20,328 nt of DNA from CAZKEW01 sp964558915 (GTDB lineage Bacteria > Acidobacteriota > Aminicenantia > Aminicenantales > UBA8522), in assembly GCA_964558915.1 (NCBI GenBank), contig CAZLFV010000043.1, positions 1-20,328 of the forward strand, read 5' to 3'. Below are positions 13,149-20,328 of this stretch, in pieces. The notes under the pieces were generated by a model. That model saw only the letters and a list, made by a program, of their open reading frames with translations, was not told the origin of the DNA and made no database searches. Numbering within the stretch: position 1 is the stretch's first letter; each line of letters opens with the position of its first letter. The translations under genes and the position numbers were made by a program.

Positions 13149-15005
13149 GAATGAAATGACCTGCAGGACCTCCAGAGCAAGCTCATACTTGCCGAGCGGC
13201 GGGCTGATCTGAACACCCTGGACCATGCCTTTGATCCGGGCCAGGGTTCCCCGGGCAATCTCTACGCCTGCCTGCCGTGCGCTCTCGGGACTCTGATCCT
13301 GGGCCCGCCGCATCCGCTCGATGATTTCGGGCGGGATGGCCGTGCCAGGCACCTCATTATGCATGAACTCGGCGTTCCTCAGACTCCACAGCGGCCAGAG
13401 CCCCGCGAGGATCGGGATCCTACAGGACCGTGTCCGCTCGAGGAATCGCTCGAGAAGGCCGATATCGAAAACCGGCTGGGTGATGGCAAATTCTGCCCCG
13501 GCTTCCACCTTGCGCTCGAACCGCCGGATCTCGTTGTTTAAGTCAATGGCTCCCGGGTTGACGCCGACGCCGATGAGAAACGAAGTCGGCTGATCCATCT
13601 TTTTTCCGCCGATGTCGAACCCGCGGTTAAGGCAGCTGACAAATCCCGTCAGGCCGATCGAGTCAACGTCGAAAACTGCCGTGGCGTCAGGGTAGTCGCC
13701 GAGTTTCGGGGGGTCGCCAGTGATAATCAGGACGTTCCGGATACGACTGGCCTGAAGCCCCAAAAAGTCTGACTGCATCCCCAGAAGGTTGCGGTCGCGG
13801 CATGTGTAATGCAGAATGATGTCGAGCTTCGTTGCGGCGGCCAGAATAGAAGCCAGCGTCATGGGGCTCATCCGGGCGCTCGCCCTTGGGCCGTCAGGAA
13901 TGTTGATCGCGTCTATGCCGTGCTTCTCGAGTTTTCGGACAGCTTCGATGGCCGGCGCAGGGTCGTGGCCGCGGGGAGGAACGACCTCCACGCTCGTCAC
14001 GAAAATACCGTCAGCCAGTTTTCGGGCGAAAGAGGATTTTTCACGGACAGGGATTCCCTGCGCTCCCTGAGATTCGGCAAGGCAGATCGAAGTCTGGAAG
14101 TCCCGCTTGGGCGGCTGGAGAGCTTTTATCGCGGCGCGCATGGCCTTGATGTGGACCGGAGTGGTCCCGCAGCATCCGCCGACGATCCGTGCCCCGGTCA
14201 TGATGAACCGCTTGGCGTATTCGGCCATGTAATCCGGCGAGCAGAGATAGAGGTTCCTACCATCGACCTCCTGGGGCATGCCGGCGTTGGGCATGGCCGA
14301 CAGAGGTATGGAAGTCACCTTTGCCATGCGCTCGATGCACTGAAGCATGGGAGCCGGACCGACACTGCAATTGACCCCTATGGCTTGGACTCCAAGCCCC
14401 TCGAGGTCCTTGGCAAAGATTTCGGGCGTCGTGCCGTAAAGACTGTTGCCGTCTTCATCGATGGTCATCTCGGCGATGATGGGGATATCGGAGCTTACAC
14501 TCCGGATGCCACGCACCGCCAGCTTGATCTCATGGATGTCCGAGAATGTTTCGAGGATGAACAGGTCCACCCCGCCTTCCTTGAGGGCTCGGGCTTGCTC
14601 GGCGAACGCAGCTTGGGCTTCTTCGGCCGGCACCTGGCCCCAGGGTTCGACCTTGACGCCGAGGGGCCCCATCGAGCCGGCCAGGAAAATACCGGGACCG
14701 GCCACCTCACGCGCGATCCTCGCCCCGGCGAGGTTGATGTCTGCGACTTTGTCGTTGAGACCATATTTCTTGAGCTTGAAGCGGTTCGCCCCAAAAGTGT
14801 TGGTTTCGATAATATCCGCCCCGCTCCGGACATATTCGCGGTGGACTTCCTGGACAATCCCGGGGTTGGTCAGGTTGAGCCCGTCGAAGCAGGTGTTGAT
14901 GAAGATCCCCTTGCTGTAGAGCATAGTCCCCATGCCGCCGTCGCAAAGCAGAACTCGCTCCGCAAGAGCGTCTAGAAATGGACTCTTGATGTTTCGTCTC
15001 CTCAA
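13140..15005 (-). CDS. Bifunctional homocysteine S-methyltransferase / 5,10-methylenetetrahydrofolate reductase
   Basis: A 621-residue fusion of the YitJ type. Residues 1-295 are the zinc homocysteine methyltransferase module: LLCDGGMGTMLY, the first zinc Cys213 in GVNCSVG, and Cys278-Cys279 in GGCCGTTP. Residues 330-610 are the MetF-type flavoprotein: FVTSVEVVPPRG with the active-site Glu340, the HYTCRDRN segment, LIITGDPPK and EFAITQPVFD. It makes methyltetrahydrofolate and probably passes the methyl group towards methionine. There is no cobalamin-binding domain, so a separate B12 domain or protein may be used. The start is uncertain. The canonical choice is TTG 15005 with no ribosome binding site, but GAGGAGA sits inside the frame with ideal spacing to an in-frame ATC at 14990. 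No SAM riboswitch is seen in the short leader. Confidence 0.92.
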   Translation of the reverse strand: MRRRNIKSPFLDALAERVLLCDGGMGTMLYSKGIFINTCFDGLNLTNPGIVQEVHREYVRSGADIIETNTFGANRFKLKKYGLNDKVADINLAGARIAREVAGPGIFLAGSMGPLGVKVEPWGQVPAEEAQAAFAEQARALKEGGVDLFILETFSDIHEIKLAVRGIRSVSSDIPIIAEMTIDEDGNSLYGTTPEIFAKDLEGLGVQAIGVNCSVGPAPMLQCIERMAKVTSIPLSAMPNAGMPQEVDGRNLYLCSPDYMAEYAKRFIMTGARIVGGCCGTTPVHIKAMRAAIKALQPPKRDFQTSICLAESQGAQGIPVREKSSFARKLADGIFVTSVEVVPPRGHDPAPAIEAVRKLEKHGIDAINIPDGPRASARMSPMTLASILAAATKLDIILHYTCRDRNLLGMQSDFLGLQASRIRNVLIITGDPPKLGDYPDATAVFDVDSIGLTGFVSCLNRGFDIGGKKMDQPTSFLIGVGVNPGAIDLNNEIRRFERKVEAGAEFAITQPVFDIGLLERFLERTRSCRIPILAGLWPLWSLRNAEFMHNEVPGTAIPPEIIERMRRAQDQSPESARQAGVEIARGTLARIKGMVQGVQISPPLGKYELALEVLQVISFGA

Positions 15006-15030
15006 TCGACCGCAGTTTTGTTACGGAACG

Positions 15031-15058
15031 ATTATAACCCCGCTCCCGGCTATGTCAA
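15031..15058 (-). promoter_or_regulatory. Consensus promoter of the fused methionine-synthesis gene
   Basis: On the minus strand TTGACA (15058-15053), a 16-base spacer, and TATAAT (15036-15031), both hexamers perfect. The expected start site near 15024 gives a leader of about 20 bases to TTG 15005 or about 34 to ATC 14990. Confidence 0.75.
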
Positions 15059-15092
15059 ATATCTGGACTTAGTTTTAATAGGTGTGTTTACG

Positions 15093-15167
15093 ATGAACAG
15101 AAAAAGCAGCAGTCAATCTGAGTTTAAGCAGACTTTGGGATTGTTTGACGTGAGCCCTGAGCACTAA
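15093..15167 (+). pseudogene. Possible remnant of an APC-family permease N-terminus
   Basis: A 24-codon frame, MNRKSSSQSEFKQTLGLFDV then SPEH and a stop. The FKQTLGLFD segment resembles the start of amino-acid/polyamine permeases of the APC family, where it precedes the first membrane helix (LGLFD, then a TMIGIG-like stretch). Here the similarity breaks off directly after it. It lies in the gap between two minus-strand genes. The match is short and from memory, so chance is quite possible. Confidence 0.3.
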
Positions 15168-15203
15168 ATTTCGGCAAGGATTTCGTGAGCAGGAGAGAGA
15201 CCG

Positions 15204-17453
15204 TCAAAAGTTAAAGGTGTAGGAATATTTGATGAGCAGCGCCCGGCTGCAGTATCCCGGAAGAGGAGGTACTTGGCGGCTTCTGTTTGTGTTCAGGTCA
15301 TCGTTGAAGACGATGTAGAGATCATTCCCCTCACGGGGATTAAAGCGCAAGCGAATATTTGCCGTGATCAAGTTGTCGGCGCTGTTGTACTGAATGAAGG
15401 CGGCCATTGAAAAGGGGATGCTGAGTGTGGCCAGGGCCTTAACCCGCAAGATGTGAGCATCCAATTTTTGATTTCGCGCTGAGAAATTGTACCTGTTATA
15501 CAGCCAATCGATGCTCAGGTTTAGGTCTGAAGAAACGTGCCAGAGGGGCATAACCTCAACGGAAAATCCTCGGCCGTCATAAAAGGAGCCAACTTGCCCG
15601 AGCACCTTGAGGTAAATCTTGCCAGTATAGGGAGTGGCCAAATCATAATTGAGGGCTGCAAACCGGTACTGGCCCGCCGGAATTTCGGCCTCGCCTCCAA
15701 GGGAAAATGCCTCGGCTACGTCTTCATAATAGTACTTAGGGGAGATTTTTCCGGAGAAACTTGATTTCGATTCGAACTCCCACCCGGGTCCGAGCTCGAT
15801 GGATTCCGGCTGAGAATCGCTGTTCTTCAGGAAGACGAAGCCCTCAACGAACGCATCATGCCGGAGGAACCAGGACGATCCTTCGGGAACCCAGCCGTAG
15901 AGAATTTTGTCTCCGAATCGAGTGAAATCCTCCCTCATTTCGAAACCCATCCCGGGATTGTAATCCACTCCAGCCCGGGCAAGATTCAGATTATACGCGA
16001 GGCCCCTGATCGTCCGGCGCTGCCAGTTGATTCGAATTTTCGCGGGGTCGAGAGAAAAGACGAAGTTCCGGGCATCGCGATAGAATGTCTGGGCCCAGTT
16101 GAAAGAAAGGTAGTCATTCCCGAAAAGGCGCAGGATGCCGTCGAGTCCGTAGGCCGTATTATAGTTGCCGTCCACACCGACCCGACTCGTGATCATGGCT
16201 CCAACGTATGAATAGGGGTTAAAGACTTGACGCCGGAGGCGGACGACGCCGAAATTCTCCGAAGGCCAGCTTTCGATAGGCGCCGTCTGCATGTCTATGA
16301 CCCCGATATCCCAGCCCCCGACGCGGCCGGTGAGGCGCACGCCGCCGTAGATCCGGACTTGCTGCTCGTCCTGGATACCGATACGCCGGCTATAGAAGAG
16401 GTTGTTGTCCTGTCCGAAATTGAAATCGAAGATGCTCGCCCGTTCCAGGAAAAAAAGCCTCTTCTCCGGGAAGAATAGAGAGAAACGGGTCAAGTTGATC
16501 TGGAGGTCGTCCGCCTCGACCTGGGCGAAATCCGGGTTGACGGTCAAGTCCGCGGTCAGGTTGTTGGTGAGGCCGTATTTGACGTCAAGCCCGATCTCAT
16601 GGGCCGGCGTGTCTTCACGGAAATAGGCGCTTTCTCCCTCGTTGAGGTAATAAGATTGGTCAAATCCTCCCAGAACATATGGCGTAACGTAGAGCGGCGT
16701 TTTATGAGATATACCTTCCAGAACAATGTCCTGACTCTGGGAGGGTTTAAACGAGCCCCAGAAACCCCATTTATCGGGAATGGCCGGGAAAATAATATCT
16801 TCGTTTTTCCGGGCGATTAACCTCTTAGCGATGAGGCCCATGACCACCCGGCCGTCCCTTTCCTGGAAGCGCAGACTAGAAAAGGGGATACGCATTTCCG
16901 CGAACCAGCCCTCGCCGTTTCGGACAACCTTGACGTCCCAGAAGGTGTTCCAGCTCTGGTCAAAGGGCATATCTCCTTCGGCGTCATTAAAGATCGTGCT
17001 ATCCATCCTGAGACCCGTTGGCGTCGTGAAAAAAACGAGCCCGTTCTCATGGTCATTAAAGGAATCGAGGATGATTCCGAACCAGTCATTGCTGAGGCTT
17101 ATATCATCCCGTTTCTTGGTCGGCGCCTGGATCTTGTCCGGACTCCGGTCATAGAGGCGGCCCGCGACATAAAAAAAGGCGTCGTCATATCCAATAAGGA
17201 TTTCCGTTTTCTCGGTTGGAGGCGAGCCGTTCGCCGGCGTGTAGATGGTCATCGGCAGAGGATCGATTCCCGCCCAGGCCGGTTCATCGCTCACCCCGTC
17301 CAGCTTGACGGGTCCTTTAATTCGGGAGACGGCGTAGGGACTATTCTTATGAGGGGAGTTTTTGGCCGCGTCTTGGGATGCCGGCTCGCCGGCAGCGGGG
17401 GATAACACGAAAATCAGAGCAATCGCCACGAAGAAACTAGATGCAGTTCTCAT
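15204..17453 (-). CDS. CBM9-like / DUF5916 outer-membrane beta-barrel protein
   Basis: 749 residues with a Sec signal peptide (about 1-22, cleavage near PAAG-EPA). Residues about 38-240 match the family-9 carbohydrate-binding fold found in these proteins (IKGPVKLDGVSDEPAW, TEILIGYDDAFFYVAGRLYD, then GWFAEMRIPFSSLRF). From about 255 to the end the sequence has alternating aromatic beta strands of the DUF5916 type, with the hallmark VNPDFAQVEADDLQINLTRF and FFPEKRLFFLE. The C-terminus YSYTFNF ends in Phe, as expected for BAM-inserted barrels. The function of this family is not established; binding or uptake of glycans or other ligands is a guess. It has its own promoter 78 bases upstream and no visible ribosome binding site. 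Confidence 0.87.
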   Translation of the reverse strand: MRTASSFFVAIALIFVLSPAAGEPASQDAAKNSPHKNSPYAVSRIKGPVKLDGVSDEPAWAGIDPLPMTIYTPANGSPPTEKTEILIGYDDAFFYVAGRLYDRSPDKIQAPTKKRDDISLSNDWFGIILDSFNDHENGLVFFTTPTGLRMDSTIFNDAEGDMPFDQSWNTFWDVKVVRNGEGWFAEMRIPFSSLRFQERDGRVVMGLIAKRLIARKNEDIIFPAIPDKWGFWGSFKPSQSQDIVLEGISHKTPLYVTPYVLGGFDQSYYLNEGESAYFREDTPAHEIGLDVKYGLTNNLTADLTVNPDFAQVEADDLQINLTRFSLFFPEKRLFFLERASIFDFNFGQDNNLFYSRRIGIQDEQQVRIYGGVRLTGRVGGWDIGVIDMQTAPIESWPSENFGVVRLRRQVFNPYSYVGAMITSRVGVDGNYNTAYGLDGILRLFGNDYLSFNWAQTFYRDARNFVFSLDPAKIRINWQRRTIRGLAYNLNLARAGVDYNPGMGFEMREDFTRFGDKILYGWVPEGSSWFLRHDAFVEGFVFLKNSDSQPESIELGPGWEFESKSSFSGKISPKYYYEDVAEAFSLGGEAEIPAGQYRFAALNYDLATPYTGKIYLKVLGQVGSFYDGRGFSVEVMPLWHVSSDLNLSIDWLYNRYNFSARNQKLDAHILRVKALATLSIPFSMAAFIQYNSADNLITANIRLRFNPREGNDLYIVFNDDLNTNRSRQVPPLPGYCSRALLIKYSYTFNF

Positions 17454-17537
17454 GGATTTAAGCCAACGTGTCGGTTCATTGGAGGCCTTTCTATACGGAA
17501 GATACGTCCGGTACTTTGCCTCATCTTATTGTCAGGG

Positions 17538-17566
17538 ATGATAGAACGTGATTGGAACGCTGTCAA
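17538..17566 (-). promoter_or_regulatory. Promoter of the DUF5916 gene
   Basis: On the minus strand TTGACA (17566-17561), a 17-base spacer, and TATCAT (17543-17538). The start site near 17531 gives a leader of about 78 bases. It lies after the terminator of the TonB gene, so the two genes are separately transcribed. Confidence 0.65.
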
Positions 17567-17706
17567 GCAGTAACGGGCTGGTCCATGTCCTCAGCACGTT
17601 TTCCTACCGCTCCGAGATTGATACGGCAGACAGTTTTGGCTTCGAGTTTTCGAAATGCATTCTCCGGCTTGCAGCAAACCTTGAGCGATCCTTCGTCGAT
17701 GGACGC

Positions 17707-17744
17707 AAAAAAAAGCCCTGCTCCGGTCACCCGGAGCAGGGCTT
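17707..17744 (-). terminator. Strong intrinsic terminator of the TonB receptor gene
   Basis: A perfect 14-bp stem, AAGCCCTGCTCCGG on one side and CCGGAGCAGGGCTT on the other (17713-17726 and 17731-17744), with a 4-base loop. On the minus strand it runs into eight T (17714-17707). It begins 23 bases after the stop codon. Confidence 0.92.
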
Positions 17745-17767
17745 CGAGCTTCAGCTTGGAGCCAGAA

Positions 17768-20328
17768 TTAGAACATAAGCCTGATGGAGAACTGGGCCGT
17801 TCTTCCGATGTTGAACGGAGCCGCTCCTGGGCCGTTCATTCTGGTGGCAACGCCAAAATCCTTAGATTGCAGCTGAGTTTCAGGCAAGTTCCAGAACATC
17901 CACTTGAACACGTTAAAAATTTCGGCGATGAGCTGGACCGTAAGGTCTCTTCCTCCACCCAGGGGGATGGAGAAGTACTTCTGGAAAGCGAGGTTCAGGT
18001 TGTAGGTTGGAAACCAGCGGAATGCGTTTCGCGGGAGAAAATTCTGGTTGTAGTAGGTCAGGTCATTGGGAGCGGACGGCCAGGTCGGGTTGGCAAAGTA
18101 ATCCTTCGTCAAACCCGGCACTCCCTTGTTCCAGACAATGATGTCTTGATAATTTTCCCCAGTCCAGAGAGGCCGGTCATAAGGGTCACCATCTCTATTC
18201 CAGTCGTAGCCGGCGCCCGTACTATTGGCCCGGACGGTGAAGGGCTGGCCGGATGCATATTCGAAATTTCCGGAGAACTGCCAGCCAGCGAGGATATTCT
18301 TGATCAGCCAGTTGCCCGATTTCTTGCCCCATGGAATCTCCCAAACCAGACCGCCGACCAGACGGTGCCTGCGGTCAAATTGAGCGTAGCCGTATTCCAT
18401 ATCGATTCTCTCATTGGAAACAGCTTCCATGGCGGATAAATCACCAAAGTAGTCAGAGTTCTGATCATAAGCATTTCCGTACGTATAGGATGTGTAGAGA
18501 GACCAGCCCTGAGAGAATCTCTTGTTGATGACGACCTGGAAGGCATTGTAGTTCGATTTCAGGTTCTGGATGCGGAAGTTTGTGCCGGTAATGGAACAAT
18601 GAGGATTAATTCCGTCGGCAACTCCATCAAGTCGGTCACCCGTGTAGCGGTTGGGTCTTTGAATTGAGCCGAGATTGGCTCCGTGAGAACCGGTATAGTT
18701 AATCTCAATTGAAGTATTGGCACCCAGCTCTCTCTGAATGCCGAATAGCCAGTTGTAGGCTTTCTGGGGAATGAGCTCGGGGAACATCCATCTCAAGGAT
18801 ACTCGGAATGCAGAAAGCTGGCTCACGGGAACCGTGAATGGAATCGTGGGATTGATGCCGTTGGGACCGTCCCAGCAGTAGACAAAGGTAAACCCGGGAT
18901 AGTTAAACCGATCGTTCTCGTAGACGTTGTTGAAAGTCCTATCGTAAGAAATCCCGAACCCACCGCGGACCGAGGTCTTTCCGTCGCCGCTGAGGTCATA
19001 GGCGAAGCTGACCTTGGGCGCAAAAGCCTTGTAATAGGGATTCCACAGGCCTTTGCTGTTCAACTCTCTGCCGTCAAAAATGATATACCGGATGCCCTGG
19101 TAGTCATATACGCCTTCGGTCACATCAAGGTTGCCGGCCTCGGTATTCAGGTATCCCTGTTCAGTTCCGAAAGCGGGCATGCTGATGCCCATTCCGGACT
19201 TCTCTTGAGGAACACCGAAATATTCCCATCTCAAACCAAAAGAGATAGTTAGCCTGTCTGTAACCCGCCAGTCATCCTGGGCAAAAAGGCCCCCCTCCAG
19301 CCCGACCCATTTTCTTGAAGAGTTCCCCTTAGCCCATTCGCCGTTCACATCACCTCTCTCGTAAGGATTGTCTGCCGGTGGGTCGGGCGGATCCGCTCCG
19401 AAATAGACCGAATAACCGCCGTAGCCGTAGAGCCAATCCAGAGACGAGTAGAAGTAATACGCTCCATAGACATTGGCGTCAAACATGGAATCCGAATTCC
19501 AGTATCTCAGTTCTCCGCCGACCTTAATGCTGTGGTTGCCTTTCTGGAAGTTCAGGACGTCCACCAGCTGATAGGTGTTGTTGGCGAATTCCTGAGGCAT
19601 GTTCGGCCAGTCGCCGACTGCGTGGACGCCGTCTTCGAATGTGGTATACCCGCCAAAAGTGGGGATATCCGGCGCGACTCTCGGCCAGTCCGCATAATCC
19701 CTGTGATAGCCGACGCGCAGTTCGTTGTACATAGTCGGGCTGAAGAGATGAAGCCAGGTGATCCCGCCCGTATGATAAGCGTAAGGATTATCCTTGACGA
19801 AACCGGGAAGGTTGGCGAAATCAAAATAGCTATCGTAAGAATTGTACAGCCAGCGGAGAGCCAAACGGTCTTTTTCGCTGACGAGCCAGTCGAGCTTGGC
19901 GCCGACCGTGGAACCCCTGAAATGGTTTGTCCCGTCCCAGACATACCTCCCGACATCGATTGTGCCATCACCATCAAGGTCTGTGAAATCATATGTCGGT
20001 ACCGGGTAGGTGCTGCTATATTGGGAGAAGTACTGCCCGGCCGAGCCCTGGGCCCGGCCAATAGCCTCAGGAGTAAAGAAATAGTAGGGCGTCTGGGATG
20101 TCGTGTCTTGCCAAACACCTTCAAAACTGACAAAGAAGAAGAGCTTGTCTCTCATGATGGGGCCGCCGAAGGTTCCGCCATACTGCCATCTTTTCAACGG
20201 CGGATAATCGTGTGTCAGCCAGTCGGCCGTCTGGAACAGGGAGCTGCCGCCGCGGTGGAAGGCCCAGGCACTGCCATGGAACTCGTTCGTCCCTGATTTC
20301 ATGACCGCATTGATGACACCACCCGAAT
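17768..20328 (-). CDS. TonB-dependent receptor, Oar-like, C-terminal part (5' end outside window)
   Basis: Outer-membrane active transporter, truncated by the window edge. The frame stays open from the edge at 20328, reading SGGVINAVMKSGTNEFHGSA, which is the end of the plug domain. The first Met inside the window (20302) is therefore not the start. At least 852 residues are present. After the plug comes a large beta-barrel with many aromatic strands, external loops, and RYYxFFP-like TonB receptor features such as DLSGDGKTSVRGGFGISYDR. The C-terminus IGRTAQFSIRLMF ends in Phe for BAM recognition. Long loops carry a calcium-loop-like DLDGDGTID and Pro/Asp-rich stretches. The substrate cannot be read from sequence; glycan or peptide uptake is plausible given the neighbours. 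There is no SusD partner downstream. The gene ends in a strong terminator. Confidence 0.92.
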   Translation of the reverse strand, partial: SGGVINAVMKSGTNEFHGSAWAFHRGGSSLFQTADWLTHDYPPLKRWQYGGTFGGPIMRDKLFFFVSFEGVWQDTTSQTPYYFFTPEAIGRAQGSAGQYFSQYSSTYPVPTYDFTDLDGDGTIDVGRYVWDGTNHFRGSTVGAKLDWLVSEKDRLALRWLYNSYDSYFDFANLPGFVKDNPYAYHTGGITWLHLFSPTMYNELRVGYHRDYADWPRVAPDIPTFGGYTTFEDGVHAVGDWPNMPQEFANNTYQLVDVLNFQKGNHSIKVGGELRYWNSDSMFDANVYGAYYFYSSLDWLYGYGGYSVYFGADPPDPPADNPYERGDVNGEWAKGNSSRKWVGLEGGLFAQDDWRVTDRLTISFGLRWEYFGVPQEKSGMGISMPAFGTEQGYLNTEAGNLDVTEGVYDYQGIRYIIFDGRELNSKGLWNPYYKAFAPKVSFAYDLSGDGKTSVRGGFGISYDRTFNNVYENDRFNYPGFTFVYCWDGPNGINPTIPFTVPVSQLSAFRVSLRWMFPELIPQKAYNWLFGIQRELGANTSIEINYTGSHGANLGSIQRPNRYTGDRLDGVADGINPHCSITGTNFRIQNLKSNYNAFQVVINKRFSQGWSLYTSYTYGNAYDQNSDYFGDLSAMEAVSNERIDMEYGYAQFDRRHRLVGGLVWEIPWGKKSGNWLIKNILAGWQFSGNFEYASGQPFTVRANSTGAGYDWNRDGDPYDRPLWTGENYQDIIVWNKGVPGLTKDYFANPTWPSAPNDLTYYNQNFLPRNAFRWFPTYNLNLAFQKYFSIPLGGGRDLTVQLIAEIFNVFKWMFWNLPETQLQSKDFGVATRMNGPGAAPFNIGRTAQFSIRLMF

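Larger units (their letters stand above)
17454..17767. other. Intergenic region between the TonB receptor and DUF5916 genes
   Basis: 314 bases between two minus-strand genes. It contains the TonB terminator (17707-17744) and the DUF5916 promoter (17538-17566). I see nothing else supported in the remaining stretch 17567-17706; the frames that cross it lack protein-like composition. Confidence 0.6.

Noticed and set aside
13809..14975. 388-codon open frame on the plus strand
   Set aside because: It lies wholly opposite the well-supported fused methionine enzyme and its composition (many His/Asp/Arg, no recognisable motifs) is that of an antisense frame created by codon bias.
17552..18439. 295-codon open frame on the plus strand
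   Set aside because: It runs through a strong terminator hairpin and antisense to the TonB receptor; protein composition is not credible.

Overview
The window reads as a chromosomal segment of a Gram-negative, LPS-making, heterotrophic bacterium. My best guess is Candidatus Aminicenantes or a relative near Acidobacteriota. That placement is inference from gene style: an Oar-like TonB receptor, a CBM9/DUF5916 outer-membrane protein, a GH29 lipoprotein, and actinobacterial-type phosphatidylinositol genes beside lpxC. No rRNA or marker-gene phylogeny is available here. I saw no tRNA, rRNA, CRISPR array, intact transposase or phage gene.

Left block, + strand (272-4762): lpxC, a TPR protein, a GlmU homologue and glmS. 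The last three are tightly packed, with ATGA and TAATG junctions, and a hairpin terminator overlaps the glmS stop codon. The cluster serves amino-sugar supply (glucosamine-6-P and N-acetylglucosamine-1-P) and the committed step of lipid A synthesis. The GlmU homologue has lost the signature residues of its uridylyltransferase half, while its acetyltransferase half is intact and collinear with E. coli GlmU.

Middle block, - strand (8044 down to 4778): a Get3/ArsA-type ATPase with a C-terminal alpha-crystallin-like domain, a 69-residue coiled-coil-like protein with a perfect ribosome binding site, a CDP-alcohol phosphatidyltransferase, and inositol-3-phosphate synthase. The last two overlap by ATGA and form a phosphatidylinositol(-phosphate) synthesis pair. 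The ATPase and the small protein look like a protein-targeting or chaperone module read in the same direction.

Right block (8386-20328): a GH29 alpha-L-fucosidase with chitobiase-C-like and PA14 domains, a secreted subtilisin-like protease, an acetolactate decarboxylase with a lipoprotein signal (all +), then on the - strand a fused homocysteine methyltransferase/methylenetetrahydrofolate reductase, a CBM9-DUF5916 outer-membrane protein, and the C-terminal part of a TonB-dependent receptor that runs off the window. These genes stand mostly alone with their own promoters, several close to the TTGACA/TATAAT consensus, and a strong hairpin-T8 terminator ends the TonB gene.

Intergenic regions of more than 300 bases (8045-8385, 12043-12350, 17454-17767) hold promoters, inverted repeats and a possible REP-like remnant, but no convincing genes. 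The most interesting points are the pyrophosphorylase-dead GlmU, the Get3d-like ATPase with its small partner next to phosphatidylinositol genes, a substituted motif residue in the phosphatidyltransferase, the exported acetolactate decarboxylase, and a fused methionine enzyme whose best ribosome-binding-site spacing points to a non-canonical ATC start.
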